DNA from: Piliocolobus tephrosceles
Taxonomy: Eukaryota; Chordata; Mammalia; Primates; Cercopithecidae
Length of the DNA: 64,000 bases
Assembly: GCF_002776525.5 (NCBI RefSeq)
Contig: NC_045438.1
Span: 152,464,634-152,528,633, forward strand
Direction: 5' to 3'
Shown here: positions 10,808 through 21,499 of the stretch, piece by piece
How the letters are laid out: each line of letters opens with the position of its first letter
Position numbering within the stretch: position 1 is the first letter of the stretch
Position numbers and translations under genes: made by a program
The notes under the pieces: model-generated
Seen by the model: only the letters and a program-made list of their open reading frames with translations
What the model was told of the DNA's origin: nothing
Databases searched by the model: none

Positions 10808-11385
10808 TTTGGGTGCAGAGGCACGATTAGGGCTTACTGCAGCCTTAACTTTCCTGGCTCAGGTGATCCTCCTGTTTCATCCTTCCATCTCAGCCTCCTG
10901 AGTAACTGGGACTACAGGTGTGCGCCACCACACCTAGCTAATTTTTTTTTTTTTGAGATGGAGTCTTGCTCTGTTGCCCAGCCTGGAGTGCAGTGGTGCA
11001 ATCTCGGCTCCCTGCAAACTCCACTTCCTGGGTTGATGACATTCTCCTGCCTCAGGCTCCCGAGTAGCTGGGACTACTGGTGCCTCCCACCACACACGGC
11101 TATTTTTTTGTGTTTTCAGTAGAGACAGGGTTTCACCGTGTTAGCCAGGATGGTCTGATCTCCTGACCTTGTGATCCGCCCACCTCGGCCTCCCAAAGTG
11201 CTGGGATTACAGGTGTGAGCCACTGCACCCAGCCCATACCCAGCTAATTTTTTTACTGTTTGTAGAGACAAGGTCTTGCTGTGTTTCCCAGGCTGGTCTC
11301 AAACTTCTGGACTCAAGTTGTCTGCCCACCTTGGCCTCCCAAAGTCCTGGGATTACAGTTGTGAGCAACTGCACTCAGCCTCAGA
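10808..11385 (-). mobile_element. Old Alu (AluJ-like), split by an AluY
   Basis: The first piece (about 10808-10947) is the second arm of a minus-strand Alu with J-like changes. The second piece (about 11237-11385) is its first arm. CAGATCCT on both outer flanks (near 10800 and 11383) is a probable residual target duplication. The split is caused by a younger Alu in the same orientation. Confidence 0.85.
10948..11235 (-). mobile_element. AluY-like SINE inside an older Alu
   Basis: Complete minus-strand Alu with a CTGCAAACTCCACTTCC segment and GTGTTAGCCAGGATGG, both Y-like. It targeted the A-rich linker of the host Alu. The flanks ACACCTAGCTAATTTTTT (from about 10930) and ATACCCAGCTAATTTTTT (from 11236) are a near-identical target duplication. 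Confidence 0.92.
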
Positions 11386-11799
11386 TCCTTTTTTTGAACA
11401 CAGATTCATAAAATTTTGCATAAAATTACAGAGGTTTCTTGGAACCTACTAAAGTACATTGACAACCCTGTGATCCATGGACTCCACACTGAGAACCCCT
11501 GCAATAAAGCTTGCTTAGAGCAATTACTGTGTAATAAATTTTGACTGTGTTTAAATACTTGGATTAAAAAAAAATCGCAGAAAGTGAAGGCTGGGCAGTA
11601 TCATCACATTGAGAAACACCAGTTGCCTGTACTTTTGATTTAATTTGTAAATGTCCACAAAGCTTGAATAAAATCAAGGTAGTTGAAACAGTTGAGTTAC
11701 TTGGGTTACTTTTATTTGGATTGTACAATTTTCCACTTCTTGACAATCATGTGATGAATGATGATAATGAGATAAAATGATGATAGTGATATGAAATTT

Positions 11800-11990
11800 G
11801 ATGTCAGTTAGTTTACAAAGCACGTTCACACACACATACATATATATTTTATATTTCATTTAATTTATACAAGAAAAGTGGGCATTAAAGAAATTAAATG
11901 ACTTACTCAAGGTGACACACTAAAGAAATGTTTAGAGGGGGCTAGAACCCTGGAATTCTGGCTCCTAGGCCAGTGCTAATTTTTCCCATC
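11800..11990 (+). repeat. MIR SINE
   Basis: Shows the MIR central course: AAATTAAATGACTTACTCAA, GGTGACACACTAAAG and CTAGAACCCTGGAATTCTGG. Diverged, with a CACACACATACATATATA stretch near the start. The 290 bases before it hold nothing that I recognise. Confidence 0.68.
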
Positions 11991-12059
11991 CAGTTGTTTA
12001 CTCTCTTCTCACTTCCCAGTGTCTCAAGTTTGTAAACTTCTGACCCAGTCAGACTTTCA

Positions 12060-12540
12060 TTGTTATAATTCAGGTATTCATTCATTCATTTATTCATTCA
12101 ATATCCATTACCATTCATTCATTTGATCATTCAGTAGCCTTTAATGTGTCACTTGGGCAAGGCAGGCCGTGTGAATCAATTTAAGGAACTAGGTGATATG
12201 TAATAATAAATTGCCACAGGGTTTTAAGGCAGGCCTTTCTACACTCAGCAAAAAAGCTCAGGGAAATCTTTATGGAGGAGGTGACATTCTATCTTACATG
12301 CAAATAAGTGGAAAGATGTTAACAGATAAACCTAGGAAAGAAGCTAGCAGTGCAGGCAATGAGGAAAATGTGAGAAAAGGCACACGGGTGAGTGTCACAG
12401 GGGAATGGGTCATGTCTGTTTTGACAGGCGTGGTCTTTAGGGAGTCCTGGGCAACAGGCCGGAGTGGATGTGAGACTGGCAGGCCACGTGGGCGCCTGTG
12501 CTCTCACTTCCAGGGGTAATGGGGTCACAGAGGGCTAGAA
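12060..12540 (+). repeat. Ancient dispersed repeat, copy 2
   Basis: Starts with ATTC tetramers (12077-12125), then runs through TTTATGGAGGAGGTGACATT and a purine-rich body similar in layout to 6016-7190 and 34006-34480. A 108-codon plus frame (12193-12519) lies in it and is a through-read. Confidence 0.4.
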
Positions 12541-13365
12541 ACAGGGAGAAATGCCCCTGTGCTAAGCTTTGAGATATTTTGATGGTAGTGTAAAATATGA
12601 GTTAGGTAGGGAAGATTATTTTTTGCAGTCTTAACCTTGTTTTATATTCATTCAACATCTTGTCTGAGTTTAGTTCTTAAGGCTAGACACTAAAAGTAAA
12701 TGCTTATCCAGAGTTTTAAAAACTGGGATCTATAGTTCTTTGCAAAGTCCATTTACAGGGTTGAAGAGGTCAATAGCTCTCCTAAAATTATAATACTATA
12801 TTGTGTATGGATTTCTCTCTTTTTCTCAAATTGAGAAGGGCCATAGTTTCCATCAGCTTCTCTAAAGGGTCCGTGAGCCACAAAAGAATTGCTGCTTAAA
12901 GCTTAATGGAAGTAGGAGAACAATTTTGAAATTGCCCTATGTAAGGCTGGCACTGTGGGTTAAGATGTGTGTAATAGTCATTGGAATAGGCTGTATTGCT
13001 AATCCTACTAAATGTTTTTCTTTCTTTTTTTTTTTGTCAGAGATCATAGAGTATTAAGATGAATGGATCTAGAAATATTACTTCTCTTATTTAACAGAAG
13101 TTGAAACCAGGGATTCTATTACATAGTGTGCTGTTCAAGATCACCTGGATGGTTCTGGAACTAAGGAAAATCTTTACTGAAATACACAGACCATATCTCA
13201 TCTTGTATTGCCATCATAAAAAAACCCACAAAATTTACAATTAAAAATTACTGATAGAGAACAGTAATAGTTTGTAATTAGTGCTACTTAGTTACTATTA
13301 GTTATATTGTTGGATGCTTTTTTAAAGCATCAAGTTATTAGTTTCTACATCTGATTATAAAAATG
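12541..13365. other. Unclassified DNA with a possible MIR
   Basis: About 13060-13165 resembles a decayed plus-strand MIR core (AACAGAAGTTGAAACCAGGG). The rest has no feature that I can support. Confidence 0.4.
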
Positions 13366-13373
13366 TAAATTTC

Positions 13374-13688
13374 CGAGCTGGGTGCAGTGGCTCACGCCTG
13401 TAATCCCAGCACTTTGGGAGGCCGAGACGGGCGGATCACGAGGTCAGGAGATCAAGACCATCCTGGCTAACATGGTGAAACCCCGTCTCTACTAAAAATA
13501 CAAAAAAAATTAGCCAGGCGTGGTGGCCGGCGTCTGTAGTCCCAGCTACTGGAGAGGCTGAGGCAGGAGAATGGCGTGAACCTGGGAGGCGGAGCTTGCA
13601 GTGAGCCTAGATCGCGCCACTGCACTCCAGCCTGGGCGACCGAGCAAGACCCCGCCTCAAACAAAACAAAACAAAACAAAACAAAACA
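13374..13688 (+). mobile_element. AluY SINE with (CAAAA)n tail
   Basis: Y-type diagnostic text (AGACGGGCGGATCACGAGGT and GGAGCTTGCAGTGAGC). The tail is a clean pentanucleotide array of CAAAA (13663-13686). TAAATTTC at 13366-13373 and 13689-13696 is the target duplication. Confidence 0.95.
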
Positions 13689-13872
13689 TAAATTTCTGAA
13701 GTTTTTAAATCTCTTTAAAATTATTTCTATAAGTCACATCAATAAATTTTTTTTTCTGTAATTAGTTCACTGTTAAAGTAACCATTGGGTCATCAGCCTT
13801 TTCCATCTCTATTCATAACTACACTATTGTTGAATGACATTTAAAACTTTTTTTTTCTTTAAAAATAAACAT

Positions 13873-14168
13873 ATAATGGCTGGGCACAGTGGCTCATGCC
13901 TGTAATCCCAGCACTTTGGGAGGCCGAGGCAGGAGAATCACTTGAGCTCAGAAGTCGAGACCAGCCTTGGAAATATAATGAGACCTTGTCTCTATTTTAA
14001 AAAAAATTAGCTAGTCATGTGCACCTGTAGCCCCAGCTACTCAATGGGCTGAGGCCGGAGGATCTCTTGAATCCAGTAGTTTAAGGTTATAGTGAGCTAT
14101 AATTGCACCACTGCACTCCAGCCTGGGCAACAGAGTGAGACCCTGACTCATAAATAAATAAATAAGTG
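13873..14168 (+). mobile_element. AluJ-type SINE
   Basis: Older Alu with J-type changes and an (AAAT)n tail of ATAAATAAATAAATAAG. The flanks AAAAATAAACAT (from about 13860 and 14169) are the probable target duplication. Confidence 0.9.
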
Positions 14169-14181
14169 AAAAATAAACATG

Positions 14182-14513
14182 TCCATCGAATGTTGTTCCA
14201 TCTGAAGCAAGGGCTGGGTTCTGCCATTGACCTACTCACTTAGGATGCATGTAAAGTTTCAGATTCTGAAGTTAAAAATTGAAAACTTCAAAGCTACCAT
14301 CAATAGAAATTGGAAGATGCTAACTATGGCCAAGGATAAAATCAGAGTCTGTTTTCTTGTTTAAGAAGAGATTTCACAAGGAAGCAACCTAATCTTACCA
14401 AGGAGCTCCTGGGGAAATGGGCAGGGCTGGTGAATATTGTCATATAATCTATTAACTCAAACACAGTGAAAGATCGATTCTGGTTCCAAGTTTCTGGATA
14501 TTTTGAGGTTAAT
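14182..14513. other. Unclassified DNA
   Basis: Short interval between two Alus. Nothing recognised in it. Confidence 0.45.
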
Positions 14514-14526
14514 AAGAAAAAGTGCT

Positions 14527-14751
14527 ATGGCCTGGCCAACATGGTGAAACTCCATCTCTACCAAAAAACACAAAAAAATTAGCTGGGTATGGTGGCGTGT
14601 GCCTGTAATCCCAGCTACTTAGGAGGTTGAGGCATGAGAATCGTCTGAACCCAGGAGGCAGGGGTTGCAGTGAGCCAAGATCGCGCCATTGCACTCCAGC
14701 CTGGATGTCAGAGTGAGACTTTGTCTCAAAAAAAAAAAAGAAAAAAGAAAA
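14527..14751 (+). mobile_element. 5'-truncated Alu with intact target duplication
   Basis: Begins at GCCTGGCCAACATGG, so roughly the first 70 bases of Alu are missing. The second arm and a mixed A/GA tail are present. A perfect 13-bp duplication (AAGAAAAAGTGCT at 14514-14526 and 14752-14764) shows that the short form inserted as such. Confidence 0.92.
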
Positions 14752-14764
14752 AAGAAAAAGTGCT

Positions 14765-16352
14765 CTCTTCCCCCACACCCTTTTCCTTTCTTTCTCCAAA
14801 CTGCCACCCTCAAACTGGCCTTTCTAGTAATAAACCTGCCCTGGCAAGACGCCTAGCTGGAGGGAGGAGGAGTGCTGTGATCTGGCAACAGCACAAAGCT
14901 AACTAACCCTCAGGAGGACGGAGCCAGAGACACTGGCCTCACTAGCAATTTACTGTAATGACTCTGCTCAACTGTTCTCACAAGAGGAAGAGATAAAAAA
15001 AAAAAATCATGGTGGTCAGACTGTGACTAATATCAAAGCACTTTCAAAAGATCCTACTTATGCCATAGGGAAAAAGAAATGTGAAAGGGCTGGTAACAGA
15101 ATTTTTTTTCTTGAAGGAGAAACATCTCTATATTTAAAAACCCATTGGTGGTTCATTCTAGTTGGTGAGGTTGATCTCTAGACATAGTTGGAATGGGCTT
15201 AGAGTGACATACAGGAAGAGTTCAACTGCTCTGCAGAAGCAATGTCCAGAAAGTTGGGGATTCTCAGTGAGTGAGTGTGGAGGAGAAGAAGAAAGCTAAG
15301 TAGAGGAGCCAAGGTCAGATGAAGAGAGGGTGGGCTTGAATAGATGGGGAGGTGAGGAGGGGATCATGATTAGAGGACTTCTGAGAATAAGTCTGCTTAA
15401 CGTTCAGCTTTAAGCCATCAGTTCCATAGCAACCCGGCAAACTGCTCTTACTTCCTGTCCCCTAACTAGTCTTGAAGCTTCCATCAATGTTGATGACTAG
15501 ATATCCTTTTTATGAATAATGTTTTGGAAAAATTGTATGGGCATGGAAATATTAATATGTTTATTCCTATATTTTCTCCTTTTTTTCATGGAAACTGGTA
15601 GCAGTCATTGAAATGACTGAACTCGGAGATTTGGGAAGTACTGAATGTTGTGTAGTCAGTGGCTCTTCCTATCTTTGGGTGAGATTCAGCCATTAGAAAT
15701 AAGTAAGGGAGGGAAAGAGAAAGCAGAGGCCAGCAAAGGGGGAAAATAGGTGGGAGCTCGCCATTATTGAGGACCTGGATACAGCCTTGTGGCAGAGTCT
15801 GAAGAGATGGCAGGACCACAGTGGACATGTAGGAAAAGACACAGTGGATTTGAGGGTGGGTGGATAAGAGCATGATGAATTTAAAGTGACAGAATTTCTC
15901 CACATGTATCGAGCAGTTGAAATTTTAGGCCTTGAGCCCAGGAGAAAGATCTGGACTGGAGACTCACTTTGAGAATCATTACCATATTGTTCAGTGTTTC
16001 TCGAAGACCATCTGTGTACATTGCACCCACCCCCAAAACCCTGGCAGCCAACTCCTCTGGGAATGGGCCCTAGATCGTCATTTTAATCCTACTTTTCAGA
16101 TGACTCTTAAGCATACTGGAGTCTGATCACTAAAACTAGATGCTAATTGATGCAATGGGAGAGGGTGATAGAGTTCTGAGAAAATATATAGTGAGAAGAT
16201 GGCCAAAGAAAAGGACAAAGGAGAGATTACATAGGAAAATGAATGAAATTATTCATTGGATTGGCATTGAGGTTGATCGTTGAGGATCTCAAGAAGGACA
16301 TTTCAATAAGGTGAACACTGGAATATGAAGTTTATGTGGTTTACATAGGTTT

Positions 16353-16354
<2 letters not shown>
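14765..16354. other. About 1.6 kb unclassified DNA
   Basis: No repeat that I can name. Two overlapping minus frames (105 and 70 codons near 15586-15905) and short plus frames have no domain or exon signature. This starts an Alu-free stretch that continues to 23774. Confidence 0.45.

Positions 16355-16385
<31 letters not shown>
16355..16385. repeat. (GT)n microsatellite
   Basis: About 15 uninterrupted GT units between ATAGGTTTAC and AATTAGCC. Likely length-polymorphic. Confidence 0.95.
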
Positions 16386-16388
<3 letters not shown>

Positions 16389-17177
16389 TAGCCAGGCTAT
16401 CTTACTGAGTTGAAACACCTGGCTTTCAGTCCTAGAGTTTCACTAGTTGGCCATGTGACCCTCATCAGCAAGACATTCAATATCTGCCCCATCCTGACTC
16501 CCTACACTAACCTGGAGTAGTTGTGCAAGCCATCACTGGAGTGTCAGAAAAGCAGGCACTGGCTCTTAGATTTAGTCTCTGCCTTCTGGCCCTTCAAGGA
16601 CAACATGGTTTGTACCTTTGGCTTTTCCCTTTCACAGTCCTGTGGGACATGATTTTCTTCTCTACCTTTGACTTGCAATGATGATAAGAGTCACCTGGCC
16701 CTGGACTGCTGAGAGGTAGCATGGGGCCTCCTCTTATCTGACCCTGGATTAAAGGAGAGGAATATCAACCCCTTCCATCTGGGGATCTGTTCATCTGGAA
16801 AGTCGTGGGTTGGACTAGGTCAGTGGATTCCAAACAGGTTACTATAGAATTCAAGCATACTGCTGGAGGGTTTGGTTTCAAATGAAGCAGTTTAATTTTT
16901 ATTGTTTGAGTTCATCTACATTTTCTTGTAAAAGCAACAGGGATTTCTGTTAGGAAAATCATGTATGAAAAGTCAGTGAACTTGTTGATGTCTAGAGCTT
17001 GGTTTTACTTCCAGAATTTTTTATCAAACCCACACTGAGGATTTTGGGAACACAACTTTTTTCTTCTAACCCTGAGTCTAGTTCTTACGATGTTTCCTTC
17101 TGCATACTGTATTAGATACAAATTTTAGAGATTTTGAATAATGATAACACTAGTCTTTTTTAGACCTTAATTAGAAC
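16386..17177. other. Unclassified DNA
   Basis: No gene or named repeat. Parts near 16820-16990 look like weathered interspersed-repeat text, but I cannot place them. Confidence 0.4.
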
Positions 17178-17182
17178 ACATT

Positions 17183-17546
17183 TGATACAGCTTGACTGTG
17201 TGTCCTTACCCAAATCTCATCTCAGATTGTAATTCCCATGTGCCTAAGGAGGGACCTTGTGGGAGGTGATTGGATTATGGGGTGGTTTTCCCTGTAATGT
17301 TCTTGTCATAGTGAGGGAGTGTTCATGAGATCTGATGGTCTAAAAGTGGCAATTTCCCTTGCGCTTTCTCTCTCAGTTGTTGCCGTGGAAGATGTGCTTT
17401 GCTTCCACTTCATCTTTCACCATGATTGTAAGTTTTCTGAGGCCTCCCCAGCTATGTGGAACTGTGAGTCAATTGAATCTTCTTTCTTTATAAATTACCC
17501 AGTCTCTGGTAGTATCTTTATAGCAGCATGAGAATGGACTAATACA
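17183..17546 (+). mobile_element. Solo MaLR LTR (MST/THE1-type)
   Basis: A 364-bp LTR starting TGATACAGCTTGACTGTGTG and ending GGACTAATACA, with the family hallmarks GGAGGGACCTTGTGGGAGGT and AACTGTGAGTCAATTGAATC in order. Perfect 5-bp duplication ACATT at 17178-17182 and 17547-17551, the expected length for this ERVL-related group. No internal region follows, so it is a solo LTR. Confidence 0.93.
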
Positions 17547-17748
17547 ACATTCATTAACTATTACATTTTCTTTTGTATAATGCTTTATTAAAATAATGCT
17601 AACTTTTAGCGTACAAGTAATTGCAAAAATTTTGAAAAATGAGAGATAAAAACTTATGTTGTTTATAGTCCTACAGCTTTTAACAATTTGAAATGCTTCC
17701 TTCCATTACATGTATGTGTACACATGCACACAAGTTGAACATGATGTA

Positions 17749-18113
17749 TGTACATTAGTTCATTTTCATGCTGCTGATAAAGACATACCCGAGACTTGGT
17801 AATTTATAAAGGAAAAGAGATTTAACGGACTCACAGTTCCATGTGGCTGTGGAGTCATCATAATCATGGCTGAAGGCAAAAGGCACATCTTACATGGCGG
17901 CAGGCAAAGAGAGAATAAGAATCAAGTGAAAGGAGTTTTCTCTTATAAAATCATCAGATTTCGTGAGACGTATTCACTACCACAAGGACAGTATGGGGGA
18001 AACTATCCCCATGATTCAATTATCTCCCACCAGGTCCCTCCCACAACATGTGGCAATTGTGGGAGCTATAATTCAAGATGATATTTGGGTGGGGACACAA
18101 CCAAATCATATCA
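17749..18113 (-). repeat. 3' LTR of the MaLR provirus
   Basis: 365 bp from TGTACATTAGTTC to ACCAAATCATATCA on the plus strand, i.e. TG...CA ends in either reading. Full length for an MST/THE1 LTR. It can be aligned with the other LTR of the same element to date the insertion. Confidence 0.88.
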
Positions 18114-19642
18114 TTCTGTCTCTGACCCCTCCTAAATGTTATGTTCTCACATTTCAAAACCAATCATGCCTTCCCAACAGTCCCGCAAAGTCTTAACTCA
18201 TTTCAGCATTAACTCAAAAGTCCATAGTCCAAAGTCTCACCTGAGACAAGGCAAGTCCTTCCACCTATGAGTCTGTAAAATCAAAAAGCAAGTTAGTTAC
18301 TTCCTAGATACAATGGAGGTACAGGTACTGAGTAAATACAGTTATTCCAAATTGGAGAAAGTGGCCAAAACAAAGGGGCTCCAGGTTACATGCAAGTCCG
18401 AAATCCAGTGGGGCAGTCAAATCTTAAAGCTCCAAAATGATCTCTTTCAACTCCATGTCTCACATCCAGGTCATGCTGATGCAAGAGGTGGGTTACCATG
18501 GTCTTGGGCAGCTCCATCCCTGTGGCTTTACAGGGCACAGCCACCCTCCAGGCTGCTTTCATGGGGTGGCATTGAGAGTCTGTAACTTTTCCAGGTGCAT
18601 GGTGTGAACTGCCAGTGCAAGTTGACTGTTCTGGGATCTGGAGGAAGGTGGCCCTTTTCTCTCAGTTCCTCTTCTCACAGCTCCACATTTCCCTTCCATG
18701 CTGCCCTAGCAGAGGTTCTCCATGAGGGCCCCACTCCTGTGGCAAACTCCTGCCTGGACATCCAGGCATTTCCACACGTCCTCTGAAATCTAAGCAGAGG
18801 TTCCCAAACCTCAGTTCTTAACTTCTGTGCACCCACAGGCTCACCACATGGAAGCTGTGAAGGCTTTGGGCTTGCACCCTCTGAAGCCACAGCTCAAGCT
18901 GCACCTCAGCCCCTTTTAGCCATGGCTAGAGCAGCTGGGATGCAGAGCAGCAAGTACCTAAGCTGCATACTTCAGGGAGGCCCATGAAACCATTTTTTGC
19001 TTCCAGCCCCATGGGCTTGTGATGGGAAGGTCTGCTGTAAAGGTCTCTGACATGCCCTGGAGACATTTTCCCCATTGTCTTGATGATTAACATTTGGCTT
19101 CTGCTTACTCATGCAAATTTCTGCAGCCAACTTGAATTTCTCCTTAAAAAATGAGTTTTTCTTTTCTATCATGTTGTCAGGTTGCACATTTTCTGAACTT
19201 CTATGCTCTCTTTCCCTTTTGAAACTGAATGCTTTTAACAGCACCCAAGTCACCTCCTGAATGCTTTGCTGCTTAGAAACTTCTGCCAGATATCGTAAAT
19301 CATCTCCCTCAAGTTCAAAGTTCCACAAGTCTCTAAGGCAGAGGCAAAATGCCACCAGTCTCTTTGCTAAAACATAGCAAGAGTCACCTTTACTCCAGTT
19401 CCAACAAGTTTCTCATCTCCATCTGTGACCACCTCAGCCTGGATTTCATTGTCCATATTGTATCAGCATTTTGGCCAAAGCCATTCAACAAGTCTCTACG
19501 AAGTTCCAAACTTTCCCACATTTTCCTGTTTTCTTCTGAGTCCTCCAAACTGTTCCAACCTCTGTCTGTTATCCAGTTTCAAAGTTGCTTCCATACTTTT
19601 GGGTATTTTTAACACAGCACCCTACTTCCTGTACCAACTTAC
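18114..19642 (-). repeat. MaLR internal region
   Basis: About 1.5 kb between the LTRs. Read on the minus strand, it opens just after the 5' LTR with a GGTACAGGAAGTAGGG-type segment and continues with AACTGGATAACAGACAGAGG, both typical of MST/THE1 internal DNA. It has no intact retroviral gene. These elements lack pol and env and were mobilised by other retroviruses. Confidence 0.85.
18972..19355 (-). pseudogene. Residual 127-codon frame in MaLR internal DNA
   Basis: The longest frame of the provirus. It lies in the part of the internal region where MaLRs carry a degenerate gag-like frame. It is Lys/Glu-rich in the middle and has no zinc knuckle or other motif that I can see. It ends inside the element without a cellular start context. 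I regard it as a remnant, not a working gene. Confidence 0.4.
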
Positions 19643-20717
19643 TGTATTAGTTTGTTTACTAATTTACTAATTATTTCATTTACTAATTACTGCTGCTGAT
19701 AAAGCTGAAGGTCGGTAACTTATAAAGGAAAATAAATTTAATGGACTCAGTCCCATGTGGTTGAGGACACCTCACAATCATGATGGAAAGCAAAAGGCAC
19801 ATCTTACATGGCAGCAGGCAAAGAGAGAGTAAGAATCAAGTGAAAGGGGTTTCCTCTCAAAACCATCAGGTCTCATGAGACTTAGTCATTACTACAAGAA
19901 CAGTATGGGGAAAGTCAGGAAACAATAGGCGCTGGAGAGGATGTGGAGAAATAGGAACACTTTTACACTTCTGGTGGGACTGTAAACTAGTTCACTGTTG
20001 TGGAAGACAGTGTGATGATTCCTCAAGGATCTAGAACTAGAAATACCATTTGAGCCAGCCATCCCATTACTGGGTGTATACCCAAAGGATTATAAATCAT
20101 GCTGCTACAAAGACAGATGCACATGTATGTTTATTGCTACACTATTCACAATAGCAAAGACTTGGAACCAACCCAAATGTCCAACAAGGATAGACGGGAT
20201 TAAGAAAATGTGGCACATATACACCATGGAATACTATGCAGCCATAAAAAAGGATGAGTTAATGTCCTTTGTAGGGACATGGATGTAGCTGGAAACCATC
20301 ATTCTCAGCAAACTATTGCAAGAACAGAAAACCAAACACCACATGTTCTGACTCATAGGTGGGAACTGAACAATGAGAACACTTGGACACAGGAAGGGGA
20401 ACATCACACACGGAGTCCTATTGTGGGGTGGGGGTTGGGGGAGGGATAGCATTAGGAGATATACCTAATGTAAGTGATGAGTTAATGGGTGCAGCACACC
20501 AACATGGCACATGTATACATATGTAACAAACTTGCACATTGTGCACATGTACCCTAGAACATAAAGTATAATAATAATAGTAAAAAAAATAACTGTAAGG
20601 GGAAAACCACCCCCATGATTCCCAATTATCTCCCACTGAGTCCTTCCCACAATGTGGAAATTGTGGGAGTTACAATTCAAGATAAGATTTGGGTGAGGTC
20701 ACAGTCAAACCGTATTA
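19643..20717 (-). repeat. 5' LTR of the MaLR provirus, interrupted by L1
   Basis: LTR pieces at 19643-19913 and 20606-20717 flank the L1. The outer left end carries an extra TTACTAATT expansion (19658-19690) that the partner LTR lacks. Apart from this and the L1, it matches the layout of the left LTR. Confidence 0.85.
19914..20590 (+). mobile_element. Young 5'-truncated L1 (L1PA-type) 3' end
   Basis: 677 bp with the very end of ORF2, the 3' UTR G-rich run (GGGGTGGGGGTTGGGGGAGG), the standard L1PA end (GCACATGTACCCTAGAAC, then AAAGTATAATAATAATAG) and an A-tail. The flanks AACAGTATGGGGAAA (19899-19913) and AACTGTAAGGGGAAA (20591-20605) are a 15-bp target duplication with two mismatches. It is too short to move by itself and the coding end is not open. 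Confidence 0.95.
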
Positions 20718-20830
20718 GTGTGGTGTCATACATTTCTTTTTTCACTCAATGGGATATAATCACCATTTCCTCACAGCATAATTGTTCTTTGCAAACATCA
20801 TTTTTATTAATTGCAAACATTCATATTTGC

Positions 20831-21499
20831 TAGCTCTCTGCTTTTTGGGGTCATGTGTTTCCTCTTATGCCTATTTTTGGAGCAATCAAAGGGCTATGTT
20901 TACAAAAGGACATGTTTCATGCTCCTTCAAATTCAATAAGCTTCTTTGTATACCCCACAGGCATTCCTAATCCATTTATCTACCCTGTTCACTAGCATCA
21001 GGTCAGTCTTTTTTCCTAATTCATAGAAAATGTTCTTTCTCTCATTGTGAGGGTCTTTTCTACTGACACTCATCAACCATTTTCAGCCTTTTCATGTATC
21101 TCAGGAGCTTGAAGGCTAACAATTACATTTTCCAGACTGTTTTGCAGCTAGCATTCTGGATACAAACATGACCCTGGCAATGAGGCTGAGGATGAATCAG
21201 GGAGATGCTGCCATTGGAATAGGATTCCTGATTTCATTGGGATTGGTGAGATATCAGAGTGACAGAAGCCAAGTTAACCATTAGAAACAAGGTGGGTGTG
21301 GTTATTGTAGCAGGCCACAGGGCTGGAGCCATGACCAGAATGGTTTTTCCTTTGGGGATGTTTTTTTCCAGCAGATTATTGATCATATATCTCTAGCACT
21401 GAAATGAATAGGTTACTACTAAGGTTGGTTTATATAACTGATGAAACTTTAAGTCCGGTGACTGCTCAAGAGAAGATGCTCAGAGTTCCCTACATGTAC
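20831..21499. other. Unclassified DNA, possible MLT1 fragment
   Basis: About 21110-21290 has ACATTTTCCAGACTGTTTTG followed by CAGCTAG, a combination seen in MLT1-type LTR starts, but the rest is too weathered to confirm. Nothing else was recognised. Confidence 0.35.

Larger units (their letters stand above)
10736..11510. repeat. Old DNA-transposon-like relic holding two Alus
   Basis: Flanking text on the left (AACTTTTTGTGGTCATAGGT...GATAAGAAGTACAGATCC) and right (GAACACAGATTCATAAAATT...CACTGAGAACCCCTGC) reads as one interrupted ancient element. The Alus at 10808-11385 inserted into it. Family name not assigned. Confidence 0.5.
17749..20717 (-). mobile_element. Two-LTR MaLR provirus (MST/THE1-type)
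   Basis: LTR, internal region and LTR in the order expected for a near-complete non-autonomous MaLR element read on the minus strand. The two LTRs share the same landmarks (CATCTTACATGGC, CCCATGATTC, GTGGGAG). The left LTR is intact. The right LTR is broken by a young L1 3' end. A matching 5-bp duplication at the outer ends was not clear (ATGTA at 17744-17748 versus GTGTG at 20718-20722). Confidence 0.88.
17575..20830 (-). repeat. Old L1 (L1M-type) 3' part, split by a MaLR provirus
   Basis: Left piece about 17575-17748 and right piece about 20718-20830. Together they resemble the AT-rich 3' region of an old L1 seen on the minus strand (TTTTTTCACTCAATGGGATATA-type text on the right). The MaLR element 17749-20717 interrupts them. 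Borders are approximate. Confidence 0.5.
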
